From IMG/VR virus record IMGVR_UViG_3300038551_000086, positions 1 to 61,286 of that record: a stretch of DNA of 61,286 bases; one strand, written 5' to 3'. Each line of letters opens with the position of its first letter. The first letter of the stretch is position 1. Made by a program: the position numbers and the translations under genes. Shown one piece after another: positions 7,045 through 14,410 of this stretch. The notes below the pieces were generated by a model that worked only from the letters and a program-made list of their open reading frames with translations, had not been told where the DNA came from and did not search any database. The stretch comes from a virus.

Positions 7045-7265
7045 ACGAACTTGAAACCATTGAATTAATCAACGGAGTCGGCGGAACGGAGAGGATTAAG
7101 ATACCCGCAGACGGTAGGAATGAATATCACGTGCCGTTTGTTTGTATTTACGATTCGCTGCCGATGTTCCACTATGTTTACCGGAGAGTTGGGAATAGTC
7201 ATGTATTTGACTACAAAGGGATTGAGAAGATTGACCGAGGAACGATGGCACGAGAAACAGGCTGA
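7041..7265 (+). CDS. Unknown small protein (74 aa)
   Basis: Not recognised. Beta-rich, with G-T-E-R-I-K-I-P. It is coupled to the methyltransferase by an ATGA overlap and may belong to the same transcription unit. Confidence 0.55.
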   Translation: MNELETIELINGVGGTERIKIPADGRNEYHVPFVCIYDSLPMFHYVYRRVGNSHVFDYKGIEKIDRGTMARETG

Positions 7266-7455
7266 GGAATGGCACAGGGAGCTTGTTTCAACACCTTTTG
7301 AAAAACTTTCTGATTTTGACAGGGAAGTTGTCGAAAATATCAAAAGGAATTATCCGAAATATTACCGTAAACTAAAGGGGAAAAGAGATGAAGAAGGCAG
7401 TAATAGGGTTAAGTGGCGGTATAGATTCGTGTTGGGCTTTAAAGTGCGCGATTGA
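7201..7455 (+). CDS. Possible small helical protein (84 aa)
   Basis: A charged helical frame with E-K-L-S-D-F-D-R-E-V-V-E-N-I-K and Y-R-K-L-K-G-K-R near its end. It overlaps the previous gene by 65 bases and the next by 68, which is much for this genome, so the true start may be a later alternative codon. The composition looks coding. Confidence 0.45.
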   Translation: MYLTTKGLRRLTEERWHEKQAEEWHRELVSTPFEKLSDFDREVVENIKRNYPKYYRKLKGKRDEEGSNRVKWRYRFVLGFKVRD

Positions 7456-8263
7456 CGATGGGTTCGAGATAAAAGCGGCAGTCACTTTTGATAACCATTG
7501 GGACACGGAGATAGCCGCAAACAATCGCCACCGGGTTTGCAAGTATTTCAATGTGTCAAACATCGTCAAAAAGACACCAAAAGAGGAATTTTTCAAAATT
7601 CAGAGAGCGTTTTTATACGCTTCGACAATGGATGCCGAAGCACCTTCCGATTTGGGAATCAAGAAAACATTGATTGACGCGCTGGACGAGTTTGGCGCGG
7701 ATATAATCATCACCGGCGGGAATACCCGCACCGAAGGCAGGATGCCGAAAGAGTGGAGCATGATTGACGGGCGGTATTTGCGCGACGTTTGCGCGAAATA
7801 CCGGGTTGATTTGAAGGAATACAAGGTATTATCCCTCGTGAATCAATACCGCTACAATAAGAAAAACCTTGAAATACTCGAATACGATAAAAGCTATAAT
7901 CCTACCCTTGCGAAACAGACTTTAAATAAGTTATGCGGCTGGCAGGATTACGGCGGGAAACACGAAGAAAGTGTATATACCCGTTTTGTAAGAGGATTGC
8001 GCTTCTACAAATTCGGTATTGACGTGCGGATCATCGAATTTAAGGCGAAAGTCAATTCGGGATTAATGACGGTTGACGAAATGGTTGAGGAATTATCTCA
8101 CCCTATCGTCACGCCGGAACAGTTCAAAAGAGACTGTGCATTGGTGCAGTTGAAACTCCGTGTCGATATAGATCACATTTTAAAACAGGGAATGAGAACC
8201 TACCGGGAGTTCAAAACATACCGGGAAAATCCGCTTGTGAAGGCGGTGAAATGGATAATATAG
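7388..8263 (+). CDS. PP-loop ATPase, N-acetyl-sugar amidotransferase-like
   Basis: 291 aa. The ATP pyrophosphatase loop S-G-G-I-D-S is at 9-14. Residues 184-200 read G-W-Q-D-Y-G-G-K-H-E-E-S-V-Y-T-R-F, followed by K-F-G-I-D and S-G-x-M-T, which I recognise from the WbpG/PseA-type family. That family uses an adenylated intermediate and ammonia from a glutaminase partner to convert a UDP-N-acetyl sugar to an acetamidino sugar for surface polysaccharides. No glutaminase partner (HisH-like) is in the window, so it would have to use a host subunit. It precedes a membrane protein, a glycosyltransferase and a sulfotransferase-like gene. Alternatives considered: QueC, PAPS reductase. Confidence 0.75.
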   Translation: MKKAVIGLSGGIDSCWALKCAIDDGFEIKAAVTFDNHWDTEIAANNRHRVCKYFNVSNIVKKTPKEEFFKIQRAFLYASTMDAEAPSDLGIKKTLIDALDEFGADIIITGGNTRTEGRMPKEWSMIDGRYLRDVCAKYRVDLKEYKVLSLVNQYRYNKKNLEILEYDKSYNPTLAKQTLNKLCGWQDYGGKHEESVYTRFVRGLRFYKFGIDVRIIEFKAKVNSGLMTVDEMVEELSHPIVTPEQFKRDCALVQLKLRVDIDHILKQGMRTYREFKTYRENPLVKAVKWII

Positions 8264-8658
8264 GCAGAAAAAAAGCGGTATTTGACAGGCAGAGAAGTTA
8301 CTACCAGACTGTTTCGATGGTTATCCAGACGATTCTGCTCATAACTTTAAATTTGGGTGTTTGGGGCTGGCATTGGTGGTATTTGCTGTTTATTCCTCTC
8401 TTTTTTGTATTTTTTATTCTATATAAGCGTTTTGTGCACTATGATAAAAAGATCATTTTGACTCAAGAGCAGGAGTTCCTTCACCGCAACAGCCCCGTCT
8501 TTAACGAAATGCAGCAAAAACTTGAAAGAATACTTGAAAAGTTAAATGAAAATATCAGTTATCATCCCCACCTACAACGCCGGGGAAACAATCGGAAGAA
8601 CAATCGAATCGGTTCAGTGGCAAAAGGGTGGATTCGACTTGGAAATTCTCTGCTGTGA
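8251..8658 (+). CDS. Two-helix membrane protein with cytoplasmic coiled coil
   Basis: 135 aa. Two adjacent hydrophobic segments at about 22-41 and 45-62 are followed by a basic helix with coiled-coil character (residues 75-100). The last 37 codons overlap the glycosyltransferase gene in another frame and look non-natural (Arg/Asn-rich), so a lost stop codon or a frameshift near 8540 is possible. It may be a membrane anchor for the downstream glycosyltransferase. Confidence 0.5.
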   Translation: MDNIGRKKAVFDRQRSYYQTVSMVIQTILLITLNLGVWGWHWWYLLFIPLFFVFFILYKRFVHYDKKIILTQEQEFLHRNSPVFNEMQQKLERILEKLNENISYHPHLQRRGNNRKNNRIGSVAKGWIRLGNSLL

Positions 8659-9448
8659 CGATGCTTCTTCCGACAACACCCGCGATGTTGCTCAAAAAGC
8701 GGGTGCGGAAGTAATAACCTGGCGGGGCAACTCCGGCGGTCCCAACAAAGGGCGCAATATCGGGCTTGAACGGGCGACGGGTGAGTATATCTGCTTCCTG
8801 GATCAGGATGATCAGTGGCTCCCCCACAAATTATTGCTTCAAGAAAAGTGTTGCAGATTGCACAGCGTTCCGATCTGCTTCACCGAGTTTATGATTGTCG
8901 GCAAAGATTATGTTGACATTATCGGGAAACGGGAACGGATTGCGGTTAAAGAGCCGAGAAATGAGTTATTTCTTAAAATGCTCAGGCGGGATAAACGGTA
9001 TTGGGATGCGCTTTGTAACGTGTCGTCCACGATGATTCACCGCAGTTTGGGGCATATTTGGTTTGAAGAAAAGTTTGGATTTGCCGACTATGACTATTAC
9101 CTGCAATTATTAGAAGGGCAGGAAACCGGGTATGTGTCAGAGATCTTGGTGCAAAGGAATGTGGGATATAACAATCTATCGCTCAACGGCTACTACCGGG
9201 CGGTGGATTACCATTATAACAACTTAGTATTAGAGACTTATTACGACAACTACCCGGATGAAGTGGAAAAGGGTAAGAGAAATCTGTCTGGAACACTGGC
9301 AAGGTATTTCTATCTTTCCAACAATATGCGCCGGGCGCGATACTACTTCCGCCGGGCGGGGTTTAACTGGAAAATCATAGCGTATTATTTAACAAGTTAT
9401 TTGGGGCATAAATGGGTAAAAAGAAATTTCCGAATCTTTGGGACATAA
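8546..9448 (+). CDS. Family 2 (GT-A) glycosyltransferase
   Basis: 300 aa. N-terminal nucleotide-sugar binding strand V-I-I-P-T-Y-N at 5-11, T-I-x-S-V after it, C-C-D-D-A-S-S-D-N-T at about 37-45, and the acidic metal site F-L-D-Q-D-D near 94-99. No membrane helix. It should transfer a sugar from a nucleotide donor to a glycan acceptor at the cytoplasmic membrane face. It lies between the sugar amidotransferase-like and sulfotransferase-like genes, so the three probably act on one glycan. Confidence 0.85.
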   Translation: MKISVIIPTYNAGETIGRTIESVQWQKGGFDLEILCCDDASSDNTRDVAQKAGAEVITWRGNSGGPNKGRNIGLERATGEYICFLDQDDQWLPHKLLLQEKCCRLHSVPICFTEFMIVGKDYVDIIGKRERIAVKEPRNELFLKMLRRDKRYWDALCNVSSTMIHRSLGHIWFEEKFGFADYDYYLQLLEGQETGYVSEILVQRNVGYNNLSLNGYYRAVDYHYNNLVLETYYDNYPDEVEKGKRNLSGTLARYFYLSNNMRRARYYFRRAGFNWKIIAYYLTSYLGHKWVKRNFRIFGT

Positions 9449-10044
9449 ATAAGCACTTGCTTATTCTCGGTATTATGCACAGCGGGACGACGCTGTTAGC
9501 TGCCATGATCGGCAGACACCCGGAAGTAAGCATGATTAACGAATCATTTTCGGGTGAGCACTTCCAGCAACTCGGCAAGACTTACTCCGGGAACAAGCTG
9601 TTACTCCGGCAGATCGGCTTGAAATACCGGGGCTGTAAATTCGGGCACTTGATTAACCGGATTGTGAGCCAGAATAACCGCTTTACCTTTCGGGTATATC
9701 CGCAGTCGCTTTATTCACTCCGGGATTACCCGCAGGGCACAAAGATTATTCTGATTACCCGGAACAGCGACGATGTTATTAACAGCCTGATTCTCCGTGA
9801 TAAATACCCTCGCTGGCTGGCGGAATGGCATGTAAGAAATCAACAGAAGAAAGAAATAGATATTGTCAATATACATGGTGCATTTATTATCGGGTTTAAT
9901 ACACTTGTCAACTACCCGGAACATACCATGAGAAGAATTTGCGCTTACTTAGGTTTGCCCTATTCCCCGGCAATGCTGGAAGGGGCAAAGTTTAACCATA
10001 CTTATCCGCATGATGGAATTTTGAAAGAGAAGGCAAATGTTTGA
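9412..10044 (+). CDS. Sulfotransferase-like P-loop protein
   Basis: 210 aa. The phosphosulfate-binding loop-like I-M-H-S-G-T-T-L-L is at 21-29, with R-H-P-E-V-S after it. A second motif I-L-I-T-R-N-S-D-D-V-I-N-S at about 115-127 corresponds to the 3'-phosphate-binding strand of PAPS sulfotransferases (R-x-x-x-D-x-x-x-S). The family moves sulfate from PAPS to hydroxyls or amines. It is shorter than many members and overlaps the glycosyltransferase gene by 37 bases. Likely substrate: the same surface glycan. Confidence 0.75.
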   Translation: MGKKKFPNLWDINKHLLILGIMHSGTTLLAAMIGRHPEVSMINESFSGEHFQQLGKTYSGNKLLLRQIGLKYRGCKFGHLINRIVSQNNRFTFRVYPQSLYSLRDYPQGTKIILITRNSDDVINSLILRDKYPRWLAEWHVRNQQKKEIDIVNIHGAFIIGFNTLVNYPEHTMRRICAYLGLPYSPAMLEGAKFNHTYPHDGILKEKANV

Positions 10045-10219
10045 CTACCTTTGTCAAGACTACAATTGTCACTTTGAAGAATTAAGATCACTCCCCTACC
10101 CTGCCTGTCCCCGGTGCAAGTCGAAGAAGGTTAAGAAACTTATCGGCGCACCCGGTATTGTCCTCAAGGGCAAAGGCTTTTACTCCACAGATTATAAAAA
10201 TTCCCAAAATAATTCTTGA
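10037..10219 (+). CDS. FmdB-like zinc-ribbon protein
   Basis: 60 aa. F-D-Y-L-C-x-x-x-x-C at the N-terminus and C-P-R-C at 27-30 with K-x-x-K-x-I-G-A-P-G following are typical of the short FmdB regulatory family. It is coupled to the gene before it. Role unknown. Confidence 0.65.
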   Translation: MFDYLCQDYNCHFEELRSLPYPACPRCKSKKVKKLIGAPGIVLKGKGFYSTDYKNSQNNS

Positions 10220-10244
10220 CATTTTCGCTTTGCATACATACATT
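10216..10244 (+). promoter_or_regulatory. Sigma70-like promoter upstream of the integrase unit
   Basis: TTGACA at 10216-10221, a 17-base spacer, then TACATT at 10239-10244, 30 bases before the start at 10274. It overlaps the end of the FmdB-like gene and would give the regulator-integrase pair its own transcript. Confidence 0.65.
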
Positions 10245-10273
10245 ACCTTTGCACATAACAAGGGAATGTAACA

Positions 10274-10477
10274 ATGAGAAAAAGAGACTATTGTCTGACA
10301 ATAATGGTTGAAAAGGAGCTATTTAATTCTTTCCGGGAGCATTTCGGGGATGCATCCCACTCGTTGGGCTTTGATGATAACACGGTCACATCGTTCGTCG
10401 AAACGATGTTCCGTGCTTACTTAAACGACCCGGAGAGATTCAGGAAAAGATTCGTGGCGGAGGTGGAAGATGAATAG
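10274..10477 (+). CDS. Small putative DNA-binding protein next to the integrase
   Basis: 67 aa, not firmly recognised. The basic N-terminal strand (R-K-R-D-Y-C-L-T-I-M-V) followed by two helices suggests a ribbon-helix-helix fold, which would suit an excisionase or integrase regulator. It overlaps the integrase start by 8 bases. Confidence 0.5.
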   Translation: MRKRDYCLTIMVEKELFNSFREHFGDASHSLGFDDNTVTSFVETMFRAYLNDPERFRKRFVAEVEDE

Positions 10478-11381
10478 CCTCTCCCCTATCAAGATAACCA
10501 AAGACCAAATCCGAGCAGTATTTGAGTCCCGCGATTTAGCAGAATCGACAATCAAAGAGTATTCCCGGAAAGTCATACCGTTTATTGTTTATTCCGAGAA
10601 CAACGGGCTGAATTTAATGAACTACAAGCGAGAGTTGGCAAAGCGCACCGATATTGCAGACTCGACAAAACAAGGCTATCTTGCATCCGCGAAAGTGTTC
10701 CTGACGCAACTAAACAAAAAGGGGAAAATCCCCGACATTGCAAGTGACGTTAAACTGTTTAAGGAATCAAAAGGGCACAAGCGCGACGGGCTATCCGCCG
10801 ATGATGTAAAGAAGATTGTGGCCTACATGGCACAATTAGAACCATCCCCGGAGACGGCGAGGTTTAAAGCCTTGTTTTGCCTTGAGTATTATCAAGGGTT
10901 GCGTAATGTGGAAATTTACCGTCTGAAAATCTCTGATTTGAACTTGAACGAGGGCACAGCACTTGTCGAGCGCAAAGGGCAACAAAACAAGGAATTGATT
11001 TTTTTGCATCCCAATACGGTTAAATCCCTGAAACTCTATCTTGGTTACGTCGGTGTAAAATCCGGCGCAGTGTTTGTGTCATTTTCAACTAACGATAGCA
11101 AGGGTAAGTCCCTGTCGCAGAAGTCGTTATACAACATCATTGCCGACGTTTTAAAAGAGCTTGGCATTGCGCGGAAAGATATACCGGGTAAGCGTTACAA
11201 CAAATCACCGCATGGATTCCGGCACAGGTACACTACCAAGCTGTTAGACATTCTCAATGACCCGTTAAAGGTGATGCAATTCACCGGGCACAGGTCAGTT
11301 GAAACAATCCGCAAATACGATGATAGAAGGATACATAAACAAGACTTGAAAGTTGTCTTTGAGGAATTTAACAAGATATGA
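10470..11381 (+). CDS. int: Tyrosine recombinase / phage integrase
   Basis: 303 aa. N-terminal SAM-like core-binding domain (about 10-95) and a C-terminal catalytic domain with all signature residues visible: Arg145 (Q-G-L-R-N-V-E), Lys169 in the beta-hairpin, His248-x-x-Arg251 (H-G-F-R-H-R), His274 (T-G-H-R-S) and the nucleophile Tyr283. It catalyses integration between attP and attB through a 3'-phosphotyrosine. It makes the element temperate. No attP was proven. No arm-binding N-terminal domain is apparent, so accessory factors may be minimal. Confidence 0.93.
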   Translation: MNSLSPIKITKDQIRAVFESRDLAESTIKEYSRKVIPFIVYSENNGLNLMNYKRELAKRTDIADSTKQGYLASAKVFLTQLNKKGKIPDIASDVKLFKESKGHKRDGLSADDVKKIVAYMAQLEPSPETARFKALFCLEYYQGLRNVEIYRLKISDLNLNEGTALVERKGQQNKELIFLHPNTVKSLKLYLGYVGVKSGAVFVSFSTNDSKGKSLSQKSLYNIIADVLKELGIARKDIPGKRYNKSPHGFRHRYTTKLLDILNDPLKVMQFTGHRSVETIRKYDDRRIHKQDLKVVFEEFNKI

Positions 11382-11608
11382 AAAGAATTGAAGAAATCCG
11401 GCTGGAATTGCTAAGACAGGAAGAAGATATTAAGAAATTTCTGGAATGGATGAATACCGCTATTTCGGAAATAAGCCTATTCTCGACGCTGGACTATGTT
11501 CACGAAAATTTACCGGAAGATATAAAGAGCAAATTTTCTAACTTCGCGCTTGAAATACTTTATAATAAATTCTTTGTTACATATTATACGCGAAGAATGA
11601 GGTCTTGA
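11378..11608 (+). CDS. Small unknown helical protein (76 aa)
   Basis: Not recognised. Charged helix at 1-35, then a hydrophobic patch. It overlaps the integrase stop by an ATGA. Probably cytoplasmic. Confidence 0.5.
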   Translation: MKRIEEIRLELLRQEEDIKKFLEWMNTAISEISLFSTLDYVHENLPEDIKSKFSNFALEILYNKFFVTYYTRRMRS

Positions 11609-11676
11609 TGGAATTAAAATACACCTTCGATGAAGCATTAAAAAAACTCAATGAAGATAAATTCAATAAGATTTGA
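11608..11676 (+). CDS. Possible 22-aa micro-ORF
   Basis: ATG overlapping the previous TGA, GAGG five bases upstream and a helical charged peptide. It could be a translated leader for the DHH gene, whose SD (GAGAGG) directly follows its stop. Too short for certainty. Confidence 0.35.
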   Translation: MELKYTFDEALKKLNEDKFNKI

Positions 11677-11685
11677 GAGGTTGAA

Positions 11686-12492
11686 ATGATTTGCATTTAC
11701 CACAAGAATTGCCAGGATGGTTTTGTAGCGGCGCTTGCTGTTTGGATGAAATACGGTGATAGTTGTGAATATATAGAGGCTCAATATGGCGATTCACCGC
11801 CTGATATTCTTTATGGGCAGGATGTGATTATCGTGGATTTCAGCTATCCCCGCGAAACCTTGCTAAAGATGAAAGAACAGGCAAAATCGCTCATAGTTAT
11901 CGACCACCACAAAACCGCACAAAAAGATTGCGAAGGTTTGGACTTCTGCATTTTCGACATGGAAAAATCCGGGGCGGTGTTGACATGGGAATATCTCTTT
12001 CCCGATCAACTTGTCCCCCTCTTGTCACGGTATGCCCAAGACCGTGATCTCTGGAAATGGGAAATGGACGGAAGCAAGGCGGTGTCTGCGGGGTTGAGAT
12101 TGCAAAAGAAGGATTTCCGGGAATGGATAAAATTTTTATTAGACGAAAATGAATTATTCAACTTGCTCAAGCAGGGCGATACCGTGTTGCAATATCAGGA
12201 TGGTTGTGTCAAAGCAGCGATTGGCGGCGAATACGACACAATTACCCTTGACGGTTATATAGTCCCAATAACTAACTGTACCCATTTGATTTCTGAGACC
12301 ATTGGCGCACTTGCAGGAGATCAACCGTTTGCCGTCGGCTATTTTGATACAAAAGATAGGCGAGTGTTTAATTTGCGGTCTAAAGAGCCGGATGGTGTAG
12401 ATGTGGCTGAAATTGCTAAGAAATACGGTGGTGGTGGTCATAAACACGCTGCCGGATTCTGGATAAAAAAACCAAAAATTTTCCCCGAATAA
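11686..12492 (+). CDS. DHH/DHHA1-family phosphoesterase
   Basis: 268 aa. N-terminal metal site H-x-x-C-Q-D-G at 6-12, then D51 (I-V-D-F-S) and V-I-D-H-H at 71-75. The C-terminal DHHA1 substrate loop G-G-G-G-H-K-H-A-A-G-F is at 249-259. These are the features of Mn-dependent phosphoesterases such as NrnA-like oligoribonucleases and cyclic di-AMP or pApA hydrolases. Length is typical. In a phage, degradation of nucleotide second messengers or short RNA is a plausible role; the substrate is not readable from sequence. It ends at the strong terminator 12519-12552. Confidence 0.85.
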   Translation: MICIYHKNCQDGFVAALAVWMKYGDSCEYIEAQYGDSPPDILYGQDVIIVDFSYPRETLLKMKEQAKSLIVIDHHKTAQKDCEGLDFCIFDMEKSGAVLTWEYLFPDQLVPLLSRYAQDRDLWKWEMDGSKAVSAGLRLQKKDFREWIKFLLDENELFNLLKQGDTVLQYQDGCVKAAIGGEYDTITLDGYIVPITNCTHLISETIGALAGDQPFAVGYFDTKDRRVFNLRSKEPDGVDVAEIAKKYGGGGHKHAAGFWIKKPKIFPE

Positions 12493-12518
12493 CTACCTCC
12501 TCCCTACCAGAAGCGACG

Positions 12519-12552
12519 CACCCCCGGTTTGACAGCTACCGGGGGTGTTTTT
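12519..12552 (+). terminator. Rho-independent terminator
   Basis: Ten-base perfect stem CACCCCCGGT/ACCGGGGGTG with a nine-base loop and a T-rich tail. It separates the lysogeny/accessory transcript from the late region. Confidence 0.92.
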
Positions 12553-12582
12553 ACTTGACTCCCATCACATTTTACCCCGTTT

Positions 12583-12622
12583 TTTATGATATTTCATAAA
12601 TTTTTTGTCATATCACAAAAAA
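12583..12622. promoter_or_regulatory. Two adjacent inverted repeats, candidate operators
   Basis: TTTATGA-TATT-TCATAAA (12583-12600) is followed directly by TTTTTTGT-CATATC-ACAAAAAA (12601-12622). Both sit just upstream of the -35 of the late-region promoter candidate, where an activator or repressor would bind. Confidence 0.5.
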
Positions 12623-12626
12623 AGCC

Positions 12627-12656
12627 TTGACAAACTCAACTAAAATCAACTAACTT
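12627..12656 (+). promoter_or_regulatory. Candidate late-region promoter
   Basis: TTGACA at 12627-12632 and TAACTT at 12651-12656 with 18 bases between, after the terminator and before the first late gene (12682). The -10 is imperfect. Confidence 0.5.
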
Positions 12657-12681
12657 CCCGGCGAGTTGAGAGGGATGCGTT

Positions 12682-12924
12682 ATGATCGACACGGATGGTC
12701 AGGATATTTATCATACTACCTCCAAGGGGTTTGTTACGGGATCATTGCCAGATTTTCGTGAGAAGATTAGTGATGATCCCGTTATTTTTTCTGAAAAGCG
12801 GTTATCCGACAATCCGGCACAAGGAGAGGCTGGATTAGACGATAATCGCTTTTTTATTGGATTTTGGCTATCCGTGATGCTTTCCCTTGAACTATTGGGC
12901 TTTGTGGCGTGGTGGATTGCATGA
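12682..12924 (+). CDS. Small protein with C-terminal membrane helix (80 aa)
   Basis: Hydrophilic first 55 residues and a hydrophobic C-terminal helix (about 57-79, W-L-S-V-M-L-S-L-E-L-L-G). A tail-anchored membrane protein of unknown role, first in a run of small membrane genes that resembles a lysis module. Confidence 0.55.
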   Translation: MIDTDGQDIYHTTSKGFVTGSLPDFREKISDDPVIFSEKRLSDNPAQGEAGLDDNRFFIGFWLSVMLSLELLGFVAWWIA

Positions 12925-13154
12925 AGCTATTCCGCCTGAATAAAATGACAAGCGAAATGCAAAAGGAAATAGATTTTTTAAAGAACGAAGTTGAAATAAG
13001 ACAGGAAATGATAAAGCACCAAAACGAAGAAATAATAAGATTGCAACAGAAAATATTAGAACTCGAGGATGATAAAAAGGCATTAATCGACGTGGTAAAA
13101 TCCGAGATTCAACCTTTAATCCATGAAGGAAAATCAAAACGAAAGGAATCGTAA
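12921..13154 (+). CDS. Coiled-coil protein (77 aa)
   Basis: Nearly all heptad-like helix (E-M-Q-K-E-I-D-F-L-K ... L-Q-Q-K-I-L-E-L-E-D-D-K). ATG 12921 overlaps the preceding TGA. It may be a spanin-like or scaffolding partner of its membrane neighbours; no membrane segment of its own. Confidence 0.55.
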   Translation: MKLFRLNKMTSEMQKEIDFLKNEVEIRQEMIKHQNEEIIRLQQKILELEDDKKALIDVVKSEIQPLIHEGKSKRKES

Positions 13155-13155
13155 A

Positions 13156-13410
13156 ATGAGTTTAGCAAGCAAAATAATCAATACCCTGTTGGTATTAGTC
13201 GGTCCCATTATATCCGTCCTGTCAACCTATTGGGGCATTATTCTCCCCGCCGGGTTAGAAGGGCTAATCGGGACTTTCCTGCAACTGCTATTAGTGCTCT
13301 TTGGCGGTGCGGCAGGTGGAGCAATAACAATCTTCGTCGGTGTTCCGGCTGCTTTTAGATTGTCCCCCCGGCGTTTCGCTGCGGCGATTGACAGAGCGTT
13401 AGGGCGGTGA
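13156..13410 (+). CDS. Two-helix membrane protein, holin candidate
   Basis: 84 aa with two hydrophobic segments (about 8-30 and 38-65) and a basic C-terminus, typical of class II holins that open the inner membrane for lysis. The SD GAAAGGAA precedes ATG 13156. Holins cannot be assigned by sequence alone. Confidence 0.5.
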   Translation: MSLASKIINTLLVLVGPIISVLSTYWGIILPAGLEGLIGTFLQLLLVLFGGAAGGAITIFVGVPAAFRLSPRRFAAAIDRALGR

Positions 13411-13413
13411 CGC

Positions 13414-13686
13414 ATGACGGAGATATTGAATTACGTTGCATTGGTAGCCCTGGCGTTTGCCGGGATGTTTGCTCACTTCTTGAAAAAGAATATCAAGGGC
13501 GAGACTCTGACGGAAGTCAAGAGCTATTTTAAAGATAACTTCCGCTCAACCACTTTGGCGGTTTTTGGGACTATTATCGGGTTGCTTATCGCAATCTCTA
13601 CCGATAGCCTGAATTATGTATCAGCGCCGTTAATAGGCTATACTTTTGATTCCATTTTCAACAAATGGGAAAACGGTGTCAAATGA
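13414..13686 (+). CDS. Two-helix membrane protein (90 aa)
   Basis: Hydrophobic segments at about 4-23 and 47-67 separated by a charged loop. The C-terminus has a small amphipathic stretch. A second holin or antiholin candidate directly after the 13156 gene. Confidence 0.5.
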   Translation: MTEILNYVALVALAFAGMFAHFLKKNIKGETLTEVKSYFKDNFRSTTLAVFGTIIGLLIAISTDSLNYVSAPLIGYTFDSIFNKWENGVK

Positions 13687-13714
13687 TAATAAAACGGAGC
13701 AGAAAAGGTGTATA

Positions 13715-14206
13715 ATGCCACAGTTGACACCCGAACAAATGAACACCAAAATCCGGGAGATCGAGGAAAACTGCCGGAAGTTGTCGCATATCGAAAAGTT
13801 GGGAGTAGAGAACCGGGCGGATATTGCCAAGATACTCCGTATCCTGATCGGCGGAATAGATAACGGTGACAAAATAGGATTAGTGGAAAGAGTGAGACAC
13901 TTGGAAGAATATCAGAAACATCAGGAAGAAAAACAGAAGGTGCACGAAAAATCGTTCCGCAATCTTAAAAATACCATTATCGGCGGTATAATTGTTGGAG
14001 TATTCTTAACAATCTTAAATTTTGCTTCTCCCGTGTTGCAGGAATACCAGACCCATGCTTTGATTGAACAACTGCAAAAGCAGGGCAGGTTACAGACACC
14101 CGAAGAAAAAAGAGAACAGGCGCGGGAAGTGGCAAAAGAAGTAATCGAAGAGTACATAAAACAAAAAGAAGATCAGCACGAAGCTGAAACTAAAAATAAA
14201 AATTAA
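13715..14206 (+). CDS. Coiled-coil protein with a central membrane helix (163 aa)
   Basis: Residues 1-80 are helical and charged, 88-110 form one membrane helix (I-I-G-G-I-I-V-G-V-F-L-T-I-L), and 115-163 are again charged helix. Start at 13715 has AAAAGG upstream. The architecture (helix, TM, long coiled coil) fits an inner-membrane spanin or a signal transducer, but there is no lipobox partner nearby. Confidence 0.55.
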   Translation: MPQLTPEQMNTKIREIEENCRKLSHIEKLGVENRADIAKILRILIGGIDNGDKIGLVERVRHLEEYQKHQEEKQKVHEKSFRNLKNTIIGGIIVGVFLTILNFASPVLQEYQTHALIEQLQKQGRLQTPEEKREQAREVAKEVIEEYIKQKEDQHEAETKNKN

Positions 14207-14224
14207 ATGGAAAGGAGTAATTAA

Positions 14225-14392
14225 ATGCCCGCGATCTCTGAAAGACAACAAAGACTTATGGGCATGGCACTTTCCTACAAGCGCGGCGAAGGGAAGAAAA
14301 AGCCGAGTGGTAAAGTCAAACAAATTATGCGTTCGATGACTCTGAAAGAATTAGAGGAATATGCTAAAAAACCCAAGAAAGGTTACAAATAA
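14225..14392 (+). CDS. DUF3008-like small basic protein (55 aa)
   Basis: The N-terminus M-P-A-I-S-E-R-Q-Q-R-L-M-G-M-A-L-S-Y-K-R matches the conserved start of DUF3008, a short phage protein family of unknown role often found near structural genes. AAAGGAG precedes the ATG. Lys-rich, could bind nucleic acid. Confidence 0.65.
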   Translation: MPAISERQQRLMGMALSYKRGEGKKKPSGKVKQIMRSMTLKELEEYAKKPKKGYK

Positions 14393-14410
14393 CACAAGGA
14401 GAGTGTTGAA

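Noticed and set aside
7388-8263. QueC or PAPS-reductase assignment
   Set aside because: It has the PP-loop but also the D-Y-G-G-K-H-x-E-S and K-F-G-I-D segments typical of the sugar amidotransferase family.
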